DNA of 17,591 nt from Bacteroidota bacterium (GCA_023448955.1 JAEXJU010000345.1:1-17591), one strand, 5' to 3'; shown: positions 7,998 through 15,545, numbered from the stretch's first letter. The notes: generated by a model from the sequence alone, not told the origin. Numbers and translations: made by a program.

Positions 7998-8552
7998 ATG
8001 AACTGGTTAATAGAGAAAGATCAGCAGTTACTATTGTTCCTGAATGGGCTTGGCAATTCGTCATTTGATCCTTTCTGGATGATGATTACGGGGAAATGGT
8101 TCTGGGTGCCATTTTACATTATCCTCGCTTACTATCTTTTCAAGAGTTTTCCTCTTAAAAAATTTATATTCATACTTATATTTTTGGCTATCGGGATCAC
8201 AATTTCTGATCAGCTGGCTGGAATTTTCAAAATCGGAGTTGCCAGATTACGGCCTTGTCATACCGAAGCTTTGATGTCTAATATGCGTCTTGTAACTTGC
8301 GGAGGACAGTTCGGATTTTATTCTTCACACGCATCCAATTCATTTTTTCTGGTCAGTTTTTTATCTATGCTTATTGGAAAAAAATATCAGTTTTTACCAT
8401 ACATTCTCTTCTTTTGGGCTATATTAGTCTCATACAGCAGGATATATCTTGGTGTCCATTTTCCGTTGGATGTTGCGTTTGGTGCAGGCGTAGGATTTTT
8501 ATTAGGAGGTTTCTTAGCCACACTTACAAAGAAAGTTTTAGCAAAGAATTAA
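7998..8552 (+). CDS. PAP2-family membrane phosphatase
   Basis: This 184-residue protein has about five membrane helices and the three-part acid phosphatase signature of the PAP2 family: KIGVARLRP (K78, R85, P86), YSSHA (S109, S110, H111) and SRIYLGVHFPLD (S147, R148, H154, D158). The two histidines are the phosphohistidine nucleophile site and its acid/base partner. Relatives dephosphorylate undecaprenyl diphosphate to recycle the cell-wall carrier lipid, or act on phosphatidic acid or lipid A phosphates. The substrate cannot be decided from sequence, although undecaprenyl diphosphate is plausible. It starts 3 nt after the tat gene stop codon and is convergent with rlmH, separated by a large palindromic repeat. 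Confidence 0.88.
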   Translation: MNWLIEKDQQLLLFLNGLGNSSFDPFWMMITGKWFWVPFYIILAYYLFKSFPLKKFIFILIFLAIGITISDQLAGIFKIGVARLRPCHTEALMSNMRLVTCGGQFGFYSSHASNSFFLVSFLSMLIGKKYQFLPYILFFWAILVSYSRIYLGVHFPLDVAFGAGVGFLLGGFLATLTKKVLAKN

Positions 8553-8560
8553 TTTTCTTT

Positions 8561-8661
8561 AGGAGCTTTATCCCGCTATCCACTATATCTTTTTTTCGTT
8601 CAGGCGGCATCGCTTCGCTCGCCGCCTTCACTCAAAAAAGGATACCGTTTCTATCGGGGCT
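8561..8661. repeat. Large imperfect palindrome (REP-like element) in a convergent gap
   Basis: GGCGGC (8603-8608) and GCCGCC (8621-8626) form a GC-rich central stem. The flanks extend it imperfectly: TATCTTTTTTT on the left faces AAAAAAGGATA on the right, and an outer CCCGCTATC (8572-8580) faces the TATCGGGG stretch near 8652-8659. The whole folds as one long hairpin about 100 nt across. From memory, AGGAGCTTTATCCCGCT...ATCGGGGCTA elements are common between genes in Chryseobacterium. It sits between the ends of the PAP2 and rlmH genes and could terminate both. It is clearly more GC-rich in its core than the surrounding intergenic DNA. Confidence 0.65.
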
Positions 8662-8722
8662 ATTTGGCAATTCGGAAACTTTTAATAACTAAACTGAATA
8701 GAATAAATTCCGACGTTGCTTT

Positions 8723-9196
8723 CTAATCGTTATGATAGGGCTTGCCTTGGAGAATAGTAGCAGCCCTGTAGATTTGTTCCACAAAAAACAGACGGATCAT
8801 CTGATGCGTAAAAGTCATTTTGGACAGAGAGATTTTTTCGTTGGCTCTGCTGTAGATTTCCTCCGAAAAACCATAAGCGCCGCCTACCAGAAAATGAATT
8901 TTTTTTACAGAATTTCCCATCCAGAAATCTATTTTTTCCGAAAATTCACGGCTTGTAAACTGTTTGCCTTTTTCATCCAGAATAATAACAAGATCAGAAG
9001 CATCGATATTGTTTTCGAAAAGTTTCGCTTCTTCTTTCTTTAGCTGGTCAGGAGTTAAGTTTTTGGCATTCTTAACATCCGGAAGTTCCATTAGTTCAAA
9101 ATTCCAGTGTTTCGGTATTCTTGGAAGATAATATTTCATCAGAGAAACAATTTCCTTATCGTCAGTTTTTCCGATGCAGATCAAATTGATACGCAT
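8723..9196 (-). CDS. rlmH: 23S rRNA (pseudouridine-1915 N3)-methyltransferase RlmH
   Basis: This 157-residue SPOUT-class enzyme methylates pseudouridine 1915 in helix 69 of 23S rRNA, using S-adenosylmethionine, on the assembled ribosome. Length and motifs match the family throughout: the N-terminal MRINLICIGKT, ILDEKGKQFTSREFSEKI (72-89), the SAM-binding knot loop FLVGGAYGFSEEI (102-114), SKMTFTHQMIRLFFVEQIYRA (125-145, given here as landmarks) and the C-terminal YHND where most relatives have YHH or YHN. The start is fixed by the canonical N-terminus. The gene is divergent from the YihY gene with only 29 nt between the start codons. Confidence 0.96.
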   Translation of the reverse strand: MRINLICIGKTDDKEIVSLMKYYLPRIPKHWNFELMELPDVKNAKNLTPDQLKKEEAKLFENNIDASDLVIILDEKGKQFTSREFSEKIDFWMGNSVKKIHFLVGGAYGFSEEIYSRANEKISLSKMTFTHQMIRLFFVEQIYRAATILQGKPYHND

Positions 9197-9200
9197 TTAG

Positions 9201-9208
9201 TATATTTG
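9201..9208 (+). promoter_or_regulatory. -7 box of the YihY/BrkB gene
   Basis: TATATTTG is an exact TAnnTTTG match ending 17 nt before the ATG at 9226. It shares the 29-nt gap with an opposing box for rlmH. Any -33 element would lie inside the rlmH coding start; no clear TTG is seen at consensus distance. Confidence 0.6.
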
Positions 9209-9213
9209 TAAAG

Positions 9214-9221
9214 CAAAGATA
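9214..9221 (-). promoter_or_regulatory. -7 box of rlmH
   Basis: On the minus strand TATCTTTG is an exact TAnnTTTG match ending 17 nt before the rlmH ATG. It lies 5 nt from the opposing YihY box, so polymerase could occupy only one of the two at a time. Confidence 0.55.
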
Positions 9222-9225
9222 AAGA

Positions 9226-10164
9226 ATGGCAAAAAAGATACAGCGCTTTTTTTCAAGAATCCAAAAGTTTTTTGACGGGATACACATTCCGGTTTTGGGT
9301 ATATCTTTATGGAAAATGCTATCCATCTATCTGGATGCCATTTTCAAGAATCCTTTGGGAAGGCAGGCTGCAAGTATCTCGTGGAGTTTTTTTCTCAGTT
9401 TATTTCCGATGATTCTTTTCTTCCTTTCGGTTTTGCCGTTTATGCCGCACTATGACAAACTTCAGTTTTATATATTTGAAGTGCTGATGCCGAAAGTATT
9501 TCCATCACATATGCAAAGTGATGTAACGGGGTACATCCAGTCCAGCCTGATTCCAAATATGAAATCCATAAGTAATTTTACGATTCTTTTATCGTTCATA
9601 TTTGCGACCAATGGCTGTTTTTCGCTTATAAATGGATTTAACAGGAATACAGAACTTCAGCGGACTTTTGTAAAAGAATATCTGCTGGCTATGCTTATTA
9701 CGATTTGTTTCCTGAGTCTTGTCTGTTTATCAATTTTTGGAATTTATTACAGTGAGGTTGTACTCAAACTATTTACACCGGCTTACGATATTTCCTGGTT
9801 TACAAAAAACCTAACCAAGATCATCGGATTTATATCATTTCCTTTATTCTATTTTATCCTTCTCACTTTGTTTTACTGGATAGGCTGTATCAAAATCACA
9901 AGGTTGAGAGAAGCTTTTCCGGGCGCAGTTCTGACTACCGTTCTATTTGTAATACTGACTTATTTCTTTGCCATTTACGTTGCGAATATTGCAAGATATA
10001 ATGTACTATACGGTTCCATTGGCTCCATTATTTTGGTTATGGTTTGGGTCAATGTTAATGTTTTTCTTGTACTGATGGGTAACGAGCTGAATCTGGCTAT
10101 TAAAAAAGTCAAACTGGAAAAACTGATTCGTGAAGAAATGACTTCAGGCGCAATAGAAGCTTAG
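9226..10164 (+). CDS. YihY/BrkB-family inner-membrane protein
   Basis: This 312-residue protein has six predicted membrane helices (roughly 45-65, 100-125, 145-168, 190-215, 225-250 and 258-282) after a basic cytoplasmic N-terminus. Family features include AASISWSFFLSLFPMILFFL (the A-x-x-x-x-F-x-x-P pattern of the first helix), YGSIGSIILVMVWVNVNVFL and the final helix ending GNELNLAIKK. The family was once called ribonuclease BN in error. Its real role is not settled, and envelope transport or scramblase-like functions have been proposed. The sequence gives no ligand or catalytic motif. It is divergent from rlmH and convergent with nhaA. Confidence 0.88.
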   Translation: MAKKIQRFFSRIQKFFDGIHIPVLGISLWKMLSIYLDAIFKNPLGRQAASISWSFFLSLFPMILFFLSVLPFMPHYDKLQFYIFEVLMPKVFPSHMQSDVTGYIQSSLIPNMKSISNFTILLSFIFATNGCFSLINGFNRNTELQRTFVKEYLLAMLITICFLSLVCLSIFGIYYSEVVLKLFTPAYDISWFTKNLTKIIGFISFPLFYFILLTLFYWIGCIKITRLREAFPGAVLTTVLFVILTYFFAIYVANIARYNVLYGSIGSIILVMVWVNVNVFLVLMGNELNLAIKKVKLEKLIREEMTSGAIEA

Positions 10165-10213
10165 AAATTGTTTAAATTTTATTTATTGATTTATCCCAAA
10201 TTACTGAATATGA

Positions 10214-10290
10214 CTTCGACAGGCTCAGCCTTACAACGCTAAAATATCACGATTAGTATTAGTGATGTCACCACCCTGAGCTTGTCGAAG
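10214..10290. repeat. CTTCGACAGGCTCAG inverted repeat
   Basis: CTTCGACAGGCTCAG (10214-10228) and CTGAGCTTGTCGAAG (10276-10290) are complementary over 15 bases with one G-T wobble. A smaller ATCAC/GTGAT pair (10245-10249 and 10262-10266) lies inside the loop. From memory, the right arm extended by its flank (CACCCTGAGCTTGTCGAAGG) belongs to a repeat scattered widely in Flavobacteriia and other bacteria. It occupies most of the 183-nt tail-to-tail gap between the YihY gene and nhaA and may help end both transcripts. No T run directly follows either side, so classical intrinsic termination is uncertain. Confidence 0.75.
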
Positions 10291-10347
10291 GGGTTATTGT
10301 AAAAATAGACGTTCCTGTAATTGCTATAAAATTATTTGTAATTAAAT

Positions 10348-11517
10348 TTAAACGCGCAAAGAACTTTTCTTTTTAGTTTTTAGAATGATGAATCCTACAA
10401 ATCCGGAAAGAACCGAAGCAAACAAAATGCTGATCTTAGAAATATCCTGATTTTCTATATTTCCCGGAAATGCCAGAAGCGATACAAAAATGGACATCGT
10501 AAACCCAATTCCCGCCAAAAAACCGACGCCGATCATTTCTTTCCAGGCTGAAAAAGCAGGTAATTCGCCAAGCTTAAATCTAATTGCTAAAAATGAAAAA
10601 AGATTGATTCCCAATACTTTTCCGGCAAACAATCCGAAAATAATTCCCAAACTCAGCGGACTTACAAAATGATCCAAAACTTCAGCTTGAAAAGTTATAT
10701 TGGTATTGGCAAACGCAAAAATCGGCATTATGAAAAAGCTTACGGGAATGTGAAGCTGTTCTTCCAATTTTTCCAATGGCGAAATCTCAGTATCAGAAAC
10801 ATTTGTCGGAATCGTAAACGCCAGTATTACACCGGCAATAGTTGCGTGGATGCCGGAATGATGCATAAAATACCATAGAAATAATCCCGGAATCAAATAG
10901 AAAATAATTCTTGTTACCTTTAATTTATTGAGAATTACCAGTAAAAGTGTGATTCCGCCACAAATCCCGAGTGAGAGCCAATCAATAGAATCCGTGTAAA
11001 ATAATGCGATCACAATGATAGCGCCCAGATCATCTACAATCGCCAATGCGCTAAGAAATATTTTTAAGGAATTGGGAACACTTTTGCCCAGCAAAGAAAT
11101 GATAGCCAATGAAAAAGCAATATCAGTCGCCATTGGAATAGCCCAGCCGTTTTTATAATCTGTACTGTGATTGAAAGCTATAAAAATCAGCGCAGGAATC
11201 AGCATTCCGCCAATCGCTGCAAAAATGGGAAGGCTTGCTTTTTTGATGTCGGATAATTCGCCTTCTACCAATTCCCGTTTGATTTCCAGTCCTACTAACA
11301 GGAAGAAAACCGCCATTAATCCATCATTAATCCACACTGACAAAGAATAATTCAGATGAAAAATCTCCGTCCCGATTTTGGTGTCCAAAAAATTCTGGAA
11401 ACCTTCGGCTGAAGAAGTGTTGGCAATAATCAATGATATAAAAACGCACAGAATAAGAAGGATTCCGGAAGTCTTGCTGCTATGGAAAAATTTCTGAAAG
11501 TATTTTGATAATTCCAT
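10348..11517 (-). CDS. nhaA: Na+/H+ antiporter NhaA
   Basis: This 389-residue inner-membrane antiporter exchanges external protons for cytoplasmic Na+ or Li+, protecting against salt and alkaline pH. The length is typical and there are about 12 helices. Ion-binding residues are present: ALAIVDDLGAI with the Asp pair D162-D163, and PMATDIAFSL with D132 in the discontinuous helix IV. Other conserved stretches are DGLMAVFFLLVGLEIKRE (65-82) and GFLAGIGFTMSIFVS near the C-terminus, with a Lys-rich tail. The ATG directly follows the TAG stop of rsh with no intervening base, implying co-transcription and probably translational coupling. The repeat at 10214-10290 lies after its end. Confidence 0.96.
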   Translation of the reverse strand: MELSKYFQKFFHSSKTSGILLILCVFISLIIANTSSAEGFQNFLDTKIGTEIFHLNYSLSVWINDGLMAVFFLLVGLEIKRELVEGELSDIKKASLPIFAAIGGMLIPALIFIAFNHSTDYKNGWAIPMATDIAFSLAIISLLGKSVPNSLKIFLSALAIVDDLGAIIVIALFYTDSIDWLSLGICGGITLLLVILNKLKVTRIIFYLIPGLFLWYFMHHSGIHATIAGVILAFTIPTNVSDTEISPLEKLEEQLHIPVSFFIMPIFAFANTNITFQAEVLDHFVSPLSLGIIFGLFAGKVLGINLFSFLAIRFKLGELPAFSAWKEMIGVGFLAGIGFTMSIFVSLLAFPGNIENQDISKISILFASVLSGFVGFIILKTKKKSSLRV

Positions 11518-13721
11518 CTAAACCCGTTTAACTTTAGACACGCCATTGATCGCTTTCAATTGTTTAAAGGTTTCTTCCAGCTGACTCTTATTCTTGACTT
11601 CCAGATTGATATTACCTGTGAATATACCATCATTGGAAGCAATGCTCATACTTTTCATATCCATACTCATATTATTACTGATAACAGCGGTAATGTCATT
11701 AATCATTCCCATTCTGTCTAGGCCTTCAATTTCGATCTTGATTCTGTTCTTGAAGCTTTCCGCATTCTCCCATTTTGCCTGCAACTCGCGATAGTCATAG
11801 TTGGGTCTAAGATTAATCGCATTAGGACAATTGTCATTATGAACTTTGATTCCATCTGAAATGGTAATAAACCCGAAAATCTTATCACCGGGAATCACCG
11901 TACAGCATTTGGCAAAAGTGTAGTTGAGTTTCTCTTCATCCTTGCCGAAGACAATCATATCCAGATTTGAGTCTACTTTTTCTACATATTCTTCTTTATT
12001 GGAAGATTTTCGGAAACGGTTCAGGATGTTACTGAGAATACCTTTTTTGTCAGAATATCTTTTGATATCGCCGATGTCAAATGTGCCGTTCTGAAAACCA
12101 AGGAACAGATCCTGAGATGTTTTCAGGTTGAGGAATTTTTGCAGTCCGTTCACTTCTTCCTCACTGAAATTCAGCTTGGCGTGACGCATTTTTCTCTGAA
12201 GAATTTCCTTTCCTTCGGCAGTATTCTGATTTTTTTCAGAATTAAGGATGTTTTTAATTTTTGACTTCGCTTTGGAAGTGACTACAAACTCCAGCCAGTC
12301 GGCTTTCGGTTTCTGATTTTGTGATGAAAGAATATCTATCTGGTCACCATTCTGAAGCACATAACTGATCGGAACTAGTTTTCCGTTGATTTTTGCGCCC
12401 AGACATTTCATTCCCAGATCTGTGTGAACCGAAAAAGCAAAATCCAAAGCTGTAGCGCCGGTTGGCAGAATTTTGATCTCACCTTTTGGCGTAAAAACAA
12501 ATACCTCTTTTGAATAAAGATTGAGCTTGATGTTGTCAAGAAGTTCCGATGTAGAAAGATTCTGCTGCTGTTCCAAAACCTCACGGATCTCAGAAACCCA
12601 GCTTTCAAATCGCTGGTCATCACTGTTTTTTCGTAGCCTTCTTTGTATTTATAGTGTGCAGCAACGCCTTTCTCTGCAATGTCATCCATTCTCTCGGAAC
12701 GGATCTGTACCTCAATCCATTTTTTGTCCGGACCCATCACGGTAAGATGTAAACTTTCGTAACCTGTAGATCTCGGCTGTGAAATCCAGTCACGCATTCG
12801 GGAAGGATTACTTTGGTAAAGATCCGTTACAATAGAGTAAATTTTCCAGGCAAGGAATTTTTCGTTCTTTGGGTCAGATTTATAAATGATCCTGATCGCA
12901 TAGTTATCATAAACTTCCTCGAAGGTCACGTTCTGCTTCAGCATTTTTCTGTAGATGGAGCTGATGGCTTTTGCCCGTCCTTTGATGGTGAAATTCAGGT
13001 TTTCCTCTTTGAGTTGCTCAGAAACTTCTTTTTTGAATTCCTCTACATATTTTTCGCGGCCTTCTTTTGCCACTTCCAATTTGTTCAGGATCTCATTATA
13101 AACATCGGGATTATTATATTTCAGGGAAAGATCTTCTAATTCAGATTTGATGGAATATAAGCCAAACCTGTGAGCCAGAGGTGCGTAGATGTATGCTGTC
13201 TCAGCCGCGATTTTTTTCTGCTTCACGGGATGCATACTTTCCAGCGTTCTCATATTGTGAAGACGGTCAGCAATCTTGATAAGAATCACACGGAAATCTT
13301 CGGAAAGCGTTAGTAATAATTTTCGGTAATTTTCTGACTGAACCGAAATATTTTGCTGGTTCATCACGGAAATCTTAGTTAGTCCGTTTACAATATCAGC
13401 AATATTTTTCCCGAAAATCTTTTTGAGGTCTTCGTAAGTATATTCAGAATCCTCTATTACATCGTGTAACAAAGCGCACGCAATACTGGTAGCACCCAAA
13501 CCAATTTCATTGGCAACTATTTTGGCGACTTCTATCGGGTGATAGATATATGGTTCACCTGTTTTCCTGCGCTGGTCTTTATGCGCATCCAGAGCAATGT
13601 CAAACGCCTTTCGGATGAGTTTGTTCTGTTCCTCATCAAGCGTCCGATAAGTATTGGTAATTAGGTCTTTATATCTGGCGAGGATTTCCTTGTTTTCCTT
13701 CTCTAAATCGTAAATCATCAT
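11518..13721 (-). pseudogene. rsh: Bifunctional (p)ppGpp synthetase/hydrolase Rsh (RelA/SpoT), frameshifted
   Basis: RSH proteins make and degrade the alarmone (p)ppGpp in the stringent response. The first frame (13721 to 12408) codes 437 residues: an HD hydrolase domain with H61, HDVIED (86-91) and ADRLHNMRTL (D152), then a synthetase domain with GRAKAISSIYRK (248-259), YDNYAIRI and STGYESLHLTV (E322). After K365 at an A6 run the frame is lost, and 72 unrelated residues follow before a stop. The second frame picks up at once with NSDDQRFESW and continues through the TGS domain (VFVFTPKGEIKILPTG), the Cys-containing region (FAKCCTVIPGD, HNDNCP) and the ACT domain (EIEGLDRMGMINDI) to the TAG at 11518. 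Adding one A gives 734 residues, normal for the family. If the gap is real, the product keeps both catalytic domains and loses the regulatory half. Sequencing error is a strong alternative because no other damage is visible. Confidence 0.85.
12626..12631 (-). other. Frameshift site in rsh: A6 run (T6 on the plus strand)
   Basis: In coding sense the site reads TAC GAA AAA ACA GTG ATG. With a seventh A it becomes TAC GAA AAA AAC AGT GAT GAC, joining YEK to NSDDQRFESW and the rest of a standard RSH protein. The lesion is therefore the loss of one A from an A7 run. A -1 ribosomal slip on AAA would give the same restored frame, but the tandem slippery pattern is not in the correct phase for the 0 frame. 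Confidence 0.85.
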
Positions 13722-13738
13722 TGAATGTTATCTCAAAA

Positions 13739-13769
13739 CGAATATAAGAAATTATATACAGATTATCAA
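13739..13769 (-). promoter_or_regulatory. Promoter of rsh (-33 TTG and -7 TATATTCG)
   Basis: On the minus strand a TTG (13767-13769) is followed after 20 nt by TATATTCG (13739-13746). This spacing fits the Bacteroidota -33/-7 architecture. The box ends 17 nt before the ATG at 13721, and nhaA would be carried on the same message. Confidence 0.6.
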
Positions 13770-13771
13770 GC

Positions 13772-13779
13772 TATCTTTG
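13772..13779 (+). promoter_or_regulatory. -7 box of the VanZ-like gene
   Basis: TATCTTTG matches TAnnTTTG and ends 25 nt before the TTG start at 13805. It is back-to-back with the rsh promoter in the 83-nt divergent gap. No good -33 element is seen. Confidence 0.45.
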
Positions 13780-13804
13780 TGCCAGTTTTTCTAATGATTT
13801 TATT

Positions 13805-14251
13805 TTGAGTAAGGAAAATTGCTGGCTGCTTTTCTGTAAATTTTATAAGGTTTTGATTCCTTTTTATATCTTGTTAATGCTTTATCTGATGTTTTTCGGA
13901 TTTGGCAGATCACCTTATGATTTTAATATTGTACGCTTAGTTCCGATGGTTTCTACAGCAGGTTTCATCAAAGAAACGATTCAGTGGAAAACTATTGTTA
14001 TTAATGTTTTTGGAAATATTATAATGTTTATTCCGTTTGGATTCTTAGGAATCGTAATTCCTGATTTGAAACATTTCAGAAAACTGATAATCAATTTTAT
14101 TTCTGTCATTATTATAATAGAAAGTTTTCAGTATTTCACCAGATTAGGTGTTTTTGATATTGATGATATCATTCTGAATACAATTGGTGTTGCCATCGGA
14201 TTCGGAATTTACAAATGGCTGAACAGTACAATTATTGATAGGGATTTTTAG
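13805..14251 (+). CDS. VanZ-like family small membrane protein
   Basis: This 148-residue, strongly hydrophobic protein has about four membrane helices and the VanZ-like pattern: GFGRSPYDFNIVRLVP after the first helix, then VFGNIIMFIPFGFLGI, ESFQYFTRLGVFDIDDIILNT (in pieces ESFQYF and FDIDDIILN) and GVAIGFGIYKWL. VanZ was named for a minor teicoplanin resistance effect in enterococci, but most homologues have no known role. The chosen start is TTG at 13805. No in-frame ATG precedes the first helix, and the first internal Met (in LLMLYLMFFG) would remove part of that helix. The ATG at 13794 is out of frame. Its last 20 bases overlap the end of the opposing GNAT gene. Confidence 0.78.
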   Translation: MSKENCWLLFCKFYKVLIPFYILLMLYLMFFGFGRSPYDFNIVRLVPMVSTAGFIKETIQWKTIVINVFGNIIMFIPFGFLGIVIPDLKHFRKLIINFISVIIIIESFQYFTRLGVFDIDDIILNTIGVAIGFGIYKWLNSTIIDRDF

Positions 14252-14663
14252 TGTGAACTTCCATCCATCTGTCAGGATCATTAATTTTATTCCATCCGAA
14301 TTTCCTGTAAAGTTCGTGTGCATCTGCTGTTAAAAGAATCCATCTTCTCAAACCTTGTAATTCGGGATGATGCATAATGGTTTCCATCAGTAATTTTGAA
14401 AGACCAAGACCACGAAATTTATCCAGGATAAAGACATCGCCCAGGTAAGCAATCGTCGTGAAATCTGTAATAACCTTTGCAAACCCGATTTGTATGTCGT
14501 GATAAAATACACCAAAACAAAACGAATTGGCAACAGATTTTTCAACTATTTCTTTTGAAATTCCCTTTGCCCAATACGATTCTTCGGATAAATACCTGTG
14601 AATGGTTTCTATATCCATTTTTGATTTATTGGTAGAAATATAAAAATCTTGTTGATTGTACAT
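14232..14663 (-). CDS. GNAT-family N-acetyltransferase
   Basis: This 143-residue protein is a single GNAT domain, which transfers an acetyl group from acetyl-CoA to an amine. The acetyl-CoA pyrophosphate loop is seen in DKFRGLGLSKLLMETI (R-G-L-G-L, about 81-96), preceded by the beta4 strand YLGDVFIL. LLTADAHELYRKFGW forms the typical C-terminal AHxLYxKFGF-like segment. The acceptor is unknown; small metabolite or protein acetylation are both possible. It starts 2 nt after the proC stop codon and so is probably the last gene of that unit. Its 3' end overlaps the VanZ-like gene tail-to-tail by 20 bp. Confidence 0.88.
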   Translation of the reverse strand: MYNQQDFYISTNKSKMDIETIHRYLSEESYWAKGISKEIVEKSVANSFCFGVFYHDIQIGFAKVITDFTTIAYLGDVFILDKFRGLGLSKLLMETIMHHPELQGLRRWILLTADAHELYRKFGWNKINDPDRWMEVHTKNPYQ

Positions 14664-14665
14664 TG

Positions 14666-15469
14666 TTATGAATTTAGTTCCTTCGCTCTGTTTTCCGCTG
14701 CTAAAATTCCGTTTTTCAAAATTGATTTCAATTGATTCTCTTCAAAAGTCTTCAGAGCAGCTTCCGTTGTTCCGCCCTTTGAAGCGACATCTTTTATCAA
14801 TTCTTCCAAAGATTTATCAGAATTGTTGATAAGATGATACGCGCCCAGCATTGTCTGTTTGACGAATAATTTCGAGAGATTTTCATCGATTCCCATTTCT
14901 GTTCCAGCTTTTATCATTGCATCGATGATGTAATAAAAGTAAGCCGGACCGCTTCCGGACAGTGCAGTAACAGCATCCAAAAGGCTTTCGTCTTCAAGAT
15001 AAACCGAACGTCCTGTTGAGTTCAACAACCGCTCAACATTCATCAATTCTGAGAAAGAAATACCTTCTGCAGCGGTGTAACCGGTGATTCCCATTCCCAG
15101 AAGGGTAGGAGAGTTAGGCATTGCTCGTACAACAAATTTGTGATTGAGCAATGTTTGAATTTTTTCAATAGAAATTCCTGCCATTATTGATAAAACCAAG
15201 GATTTTTCAGAAATCTTAAACGTTAGATTTTGGGCTACATAAGCAAAATCCTGAGGTTTTACGGCAATGATAATCAAGTCTGCTTCCAAATCTTTCACTT
15301 CATCAAAAGATGAAATTTCCGAATCTGGAAAAATTGATTTTATTTTTTCGGTTTTATTTTGATTCCTGGTGATGAGATGCAGGTTTTTTGGTTTTATCAA
15401 TTCATATTTCAAAAACGATCTTGAAAAAGATAAACCCATATTTCCAGCACCTAAAACTGCTATTTTCAT
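14666..15469 (-). CDS. proC: Pyrroline-5-carboxylate reductase
   Basis: ProC performs the last step of proline synthesis, reducing 1-pyrroline-5-carboxylate with NAD(P)H in the cytoplasm. The 267-residue length is typical. The N-terminal Rossmann fold is shown by VLGAGNMGLSFSRSF (5-19) and by LIIIAVKPQDF (65-75). The substrate and dimer domain carries VRAMPNSPTLLGMG (114-126), ALSGSGPAYFYYIIDAM (169-185) and the signature ASKGGTTEAALKTFEE (229-244). It is followed at 2 nt by the GNAT gene. The 76-nt gap before it, after murB, shows no clear -7 box, so it may be read from upstream. Confidence 0.97.
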   Translation of the reverse strand: MKIAVLGAGNMGLSFSRSFLKYELIKPKNLHLITRNQNKTEKIKSIFPDSEISSFDEVKDLEADLIIIAVKPQDFAYVAQNLTFKISEKSLVLSIMAGISIEKIQTLLNHKFVVRAMPNSPTLLGMGITGYTAAEGISFSELMNVERLLNSTGRSVYLEDESLLDAVTALSGSGPAYFYYIIDAMIKAGTEMGIDENLSKLFVKQTMLGAYHLINNSDKSLEELIKDVASKGGTTEAALKTFEENQLKSILKNGILAAENRAKELNS

Positions 15470-15545
15470 TTGTGTTTTTTTAATTTTTAATGCTTTTCGT
15501 TTACCGAGTCATAGCTTTTAAACTCAGAAGGATTTTAGTTAATCT

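Noticed and set aside
8297..8692. 131-codon open frame running from the PAP2 gene through the palindromic element
   Set aside because: Its first part is a shadow of PAP2 and its second part is translated repeat sequence.
11518..12576. A separate TGS-ACT protein starting at the TTG at 12576
   Set aside because: The frame continues upstream of this codon to the frameshift site with clear RSH homology, so it is the distal part of rsh, not a distinct gene.
12600..12660. Programmed -1 ribosomal frameshifting or transcriptional slippage as the explanation for the split rsh
   Set aside because: A -1 slip on AAA would restore the frame, but the 0-frame codons are GAA AAA ACA, not the tandem slippery phase. 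A6 is short for transcriptional slippage, and I see no obvious stimulatory stem after it. Loss of one A is simpler.
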